From contig JBCDIQ010000112.1 of assembly GCA_039024295.1 (NCBI GenBank), positions 1 through 14,817 on the forward strand: DNA of 14,817 nucleotides, written 5' to 3'. Under the pieces are notes generated by a model. It was not told the DNA's origin. It saw only the letters and a list, made by a program, of their open reading frames with translations, and ran no database searches. Positions 13,178 through 14,817 of this stretch are shown in pieces. The position numbers were made by a program, and so were the translations under genes. This DNA is from JBCDIQ01 sp039024295. Lineage in GTDB: Bacteria; Bacteroidota; Bacteroidia; J057. Every line of letters begins with the position of its first letter. The stretch's first letter is position 1.

Positions 13178-14797
13178 TCATCTCACCAGCAAATCTTGCT
13201 TAACCCGCCATTCACCAGGCGTAATCTTTTCCTGCTCGGTAAATACTCGTATGAAATAGCCCGGGTCGTTAAAGCCTACGGCGTAGGCCACCTCGGCCAC
13301 TTGCAAGTTGATATCTTGGAGAAATTCTTTGGAACGCTCTATCCTGACGCTGCGAATAAACCGGTTGATTGGCATGCCGGTCAAAGCTTTGATCTTGCGA
13401 TAGAGATTCGTACGGCTTAGGCCTAGTTCCTGGCAAAGGGCTTCCCCTCGGTAGTCTGCATGGGTGATATTGGCCAGGATCAATTCCCTCACTTTTTGGA
13501 CAAAGGTGTCTTCCGCCTGTACCACGGGGTCATTGCTAGGGGCAGGTGCATGCGCAGCTTGGTAGCGATCTTGCAGCCTTTTACGTAGTTCCAGCAACTT
13601 CTTTAAGCGTATCTCCAATTCTTGCTGGTCGAATGGCTTAGGCAGAAAAGCATCCGCTCCCCGCTTGAAGCCTTCCAGTTTAGAACCCTGATCTACCTTG
13701 GCGGTGAGCATCACAATAGGAATGTGACTCGTCCTTTCGTCTAGCTTTAAGGTCTCACAGACCTCATAGCCATTTTTCTTGGGCATCATCACATCTGTAA
13801 TGATCAGGTCAGGTACCTGCTCACAAGCAGTTTCAATACCGGCTTGACCATCTGGTGCAGCATATAGTTCATATTGGTCTTCCAGGCATGCATACAGATA
13901 CGTTACGATGTCGGGATTGTCTTCAATGACCAATAAGCTGGGGCGTTCTCCTGCTGGCATTGGTGCAGGACCATTGGAAGTTACGGGCAACATAGATGTC
14001 ACGAGAGAAGCTGCACCCTCAGGAGACATAGAGGTCAATGGTTCGACAGGAGCATCCTGTGTTATGGGTAACTCTACGGTAAAGGTAGCACCTTTCCTCA
14101 GTTCGCTTTCTGCCCGAATTTCTCCCCCCATGAGCCTAACCAACTCTCTTGAAAGAGAGAGGCCAATACCGGTTCCTTCCCCTGGGCGGGTATCGGTTTT
14201 ATCTACCTGATAAAACTGATCAAACACCCTGTGAAGCTTTTCGGGGGGAATACCTTTCCCCGTATCCCGCACCCGAAACTCGAGTCGGCCGGCTGGGTTA
14301 ACCCTAACCTTTACGCAAATTTGGCCTCCTTTGGGCGTAAATTTGATGGCATTGGAAAGGAGGTTGGTCTGAATTTGCATCAACTTCTCAGGATCAAAAT
14401 CCATGTGCAACTGTTCTACACTAGACTGAAAACTGAGGCTTAGGGATCGACTTTCTGCCAGAGATTCAAAGGACTCTGTTCCGTAACGTAAAAAGGTGAT
14501 GATGTCAGCTTGCAGCAGGTTTAGTTGCAGGCCTCCAAACTCCAGTTTTCTGAGGTCCAGGATTTGGTTAATGAGGCCTAGCAGGCTGCCCACATTCTTT
14601 TTGATCAGGTAGCTTCCTTTTTCAAGCCACCGGTCTGGCTGAGCGGAAATCTGATCGACCATCCCGGAAATTACCGTTAAAGGAGTTCGGAATTCGTGAG
14701 AGATATTGGTAAAAAACTGGGATTTGAAATCGTCCAGCACTTTGAGCTTTTCATGTGCGCGGTTCAACTCTGTATATTCCTGGTCCAGTTTTAGTTT
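13178..14797 (-). CDS. Hybrid sensor histidine kinase / response regulator / AraC protein (N-terminus missing)
   Basis: This is the C-terminal part of a one-protein two-component system. Residue numbers count from a TTG at 14767. In order: coiled-coil linker; phosphoacceptor helix FFTNISHEFRTPLT (His24); HATPase with N-box NLLSNAIKF (about 135-143), VRDTGKGIP and GEGTGIGLSLSRELVRLMGG; receiver domain with acidic pair Glu282/Asp283, phospho-Asp325 (LIITDVMMP) and Lys377 (KPF); and an AraC DNA-binding domain (about 430-525) with LCQELGLSRTNLYRKIK and VAEVAYAVGFNDPGYFIRVF. The sensor half lies beyond the window. The frame open at the window edge (ADLDA) hits a TAA at 14798-14800, then continues KLKLDQEYTELNRAHEKLK, a smooth coiled coil into the kinase, so the stop probably interrupts a longer gene. 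Initiation at the TTG would give a cytosolic kinase with no sensor. The target genes are unknown; the tandem repeat just downstream of this gene, upstream of the Amt remnant, is a candidate site. Confidence 0.9.
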   Translation of the reverse strand, partial: KLKLDQEYTELNRAHEKLKVLDDFKSQFFTNISHEFRTPLTVISGMVDQISAQPDRWLEKGSYLIKKNVGSLLGLINQILDLRKLEFGGLQLNLLQADIITFLRYGTESFESLAESRSLSLSFQSSVEQLHMDFDPEKLMQIQTNLLSNAIKFTPKGGQICVKVRVNPAGRLEFRVRDTGKGIPPEKLHRVFDQFYQVDKTDTRPGEGTGIGLSLSRELVRLMGGEIRAESELRKGATFTVELPITQDAPVEPLTSMSPEGAASLVTSMLPVTSNGPAPMPAGERPSLLVIEDNPDIVTYLYACLEDQYELYAAPDGQAGIETACEQVPDLIITDVMMPKKNGYEVCETLKLDERTSHIPIVMLTAKVDQGSKLEGFKRGADAFLPKPFDQQELEIRLKKLLELRKRLQDRYQAAHAPAPSNDPVVQAEDTFVQKVRELILANITHADYRGEALCQELGLSRTNLYRKIKALTGMPINRFIRSVRIERSKEFLQDINLQVAEVAYAVGFNDPGYFIRVFTEQEKITPGEWRVKQDLLVR

Positions 14798-14800
14798 TTA
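14798..14800 (-). other. In-frame stop codon inside the hybrid kinase coiled coil
   Basis: On the minus strand the codons run GCA GAT TTG GAT GCC, then TAA, then AAA CTA AAA CTG GAC CAG. Heptad spacing (Leu, Ala, Leu, Leu) is kept across the stop, and no ATG follows before the kinase domain, which argues for a nonsense mutation (a single base from Leu TTA) or a sequencing error rather than a natural gene end. Only six codons upstream of it are visible. Confidence 0.65.
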
Positions 14801-14817
14801 GGCATCCAAATCTGCAT

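Noticed and set aside
13047..13259. Plus-strand 70-codon hydrophobic frame starting in the tandem repeat
   Set aside because: Its second half is antisense to the conserved AraC domain of the hybrid kinase and its hydrophobic part comes from T-runs.
1..14817. Search for CRISPR arrays, tRNA/rRNA genes, toxin-antitoxin pairs, phage or transposase genes, retrons
   Set aside because: No regularly spaced repeats, no cloverleaf-like sequence and no matching protein motifs were seen on either strand by eye.

Overview
The window looks like chromosomal DNA from a Bacteroidota bacterium, most likely of the Cytophagales/Cyclobacteriaceae type. The signs are TAnnTTTG-like -7 promoter boxes without clear Shine-Dalgarno sequences, a hybrid histidine kinase with a C-terminal AraC output domain, a fused isobutyryl-CoA mutase, a SerB-SerA fusion, and small secreted proteins with typical Bacteroidota signal peptides. 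This placement comes from gene style only, not from any search. There is no rRNA or tRNA, no CRISPR array, and no recognisable transposase or phage gene.

Layout, left to right. (1) 1-3669: icmF, the fused B12-dependent isobutyryl-CoA mutase with its built-in MeaB-like G-protein chaperone. Its first ~44 codons (from 197) are cut off from the rest (355-3669) by a perfect 55-bp inverted repeat (248-302 / 324-378) made from icmF's own coding sequence. (2) 3806-4591: a secreted coiled-coil protein ending in a strong terminator. (3) 4680-6550: an AraC-family regulator followed by a beta-hydroxyacid dehydrogenase of the glyoxylate/succinic semialdehyde reductase type. (4) 7881-6575, minus strand: a two-gene cell-envelope operon (predicted outer-membrane barrel, then lipoprotein). 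(5) 9959-8028, minus: a SerB-SerA fusion carrying the first and third steps of serine synthesis on one chain, with a canonical promoter box and a 5' leader hairpin. (6) 10200-10913: an unknown two-helix membrane protein. (7) 11097-11447: a small acidic CcbP-like calcium-binding protein. (8) 11448-12205: gene-poor DNA holding a minus-strand terminator and one doubtful small frame. (9) 12922-12206, minus: half of an ammonium transporter, stopping after about the sixth helix and lacking key pore residues. (10) 14817-13178, minus: the C-terminal part of a hybrid sensor kinase/response regulator/AraC protein, with an in-frame stop near the window edge.

The most striking theme is gene disruption: a self-templated palindrome in icmF, a nonsense codon in the hybrid kinase, and a half-length Amt. 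Either this genome is losing genes here or the assembly carries errors; the palindrome in particular resembles a fold-back event. I did not find a convincing new multi-gene system. The best leads beyond the disruptions are a tandem 10-bp operator-like repeat with a 21-bp period upstream of the Amt remnant, a possible leaderless start for the AraC gene, and the 5' leader hairpin of the serine-synthesis fusion.
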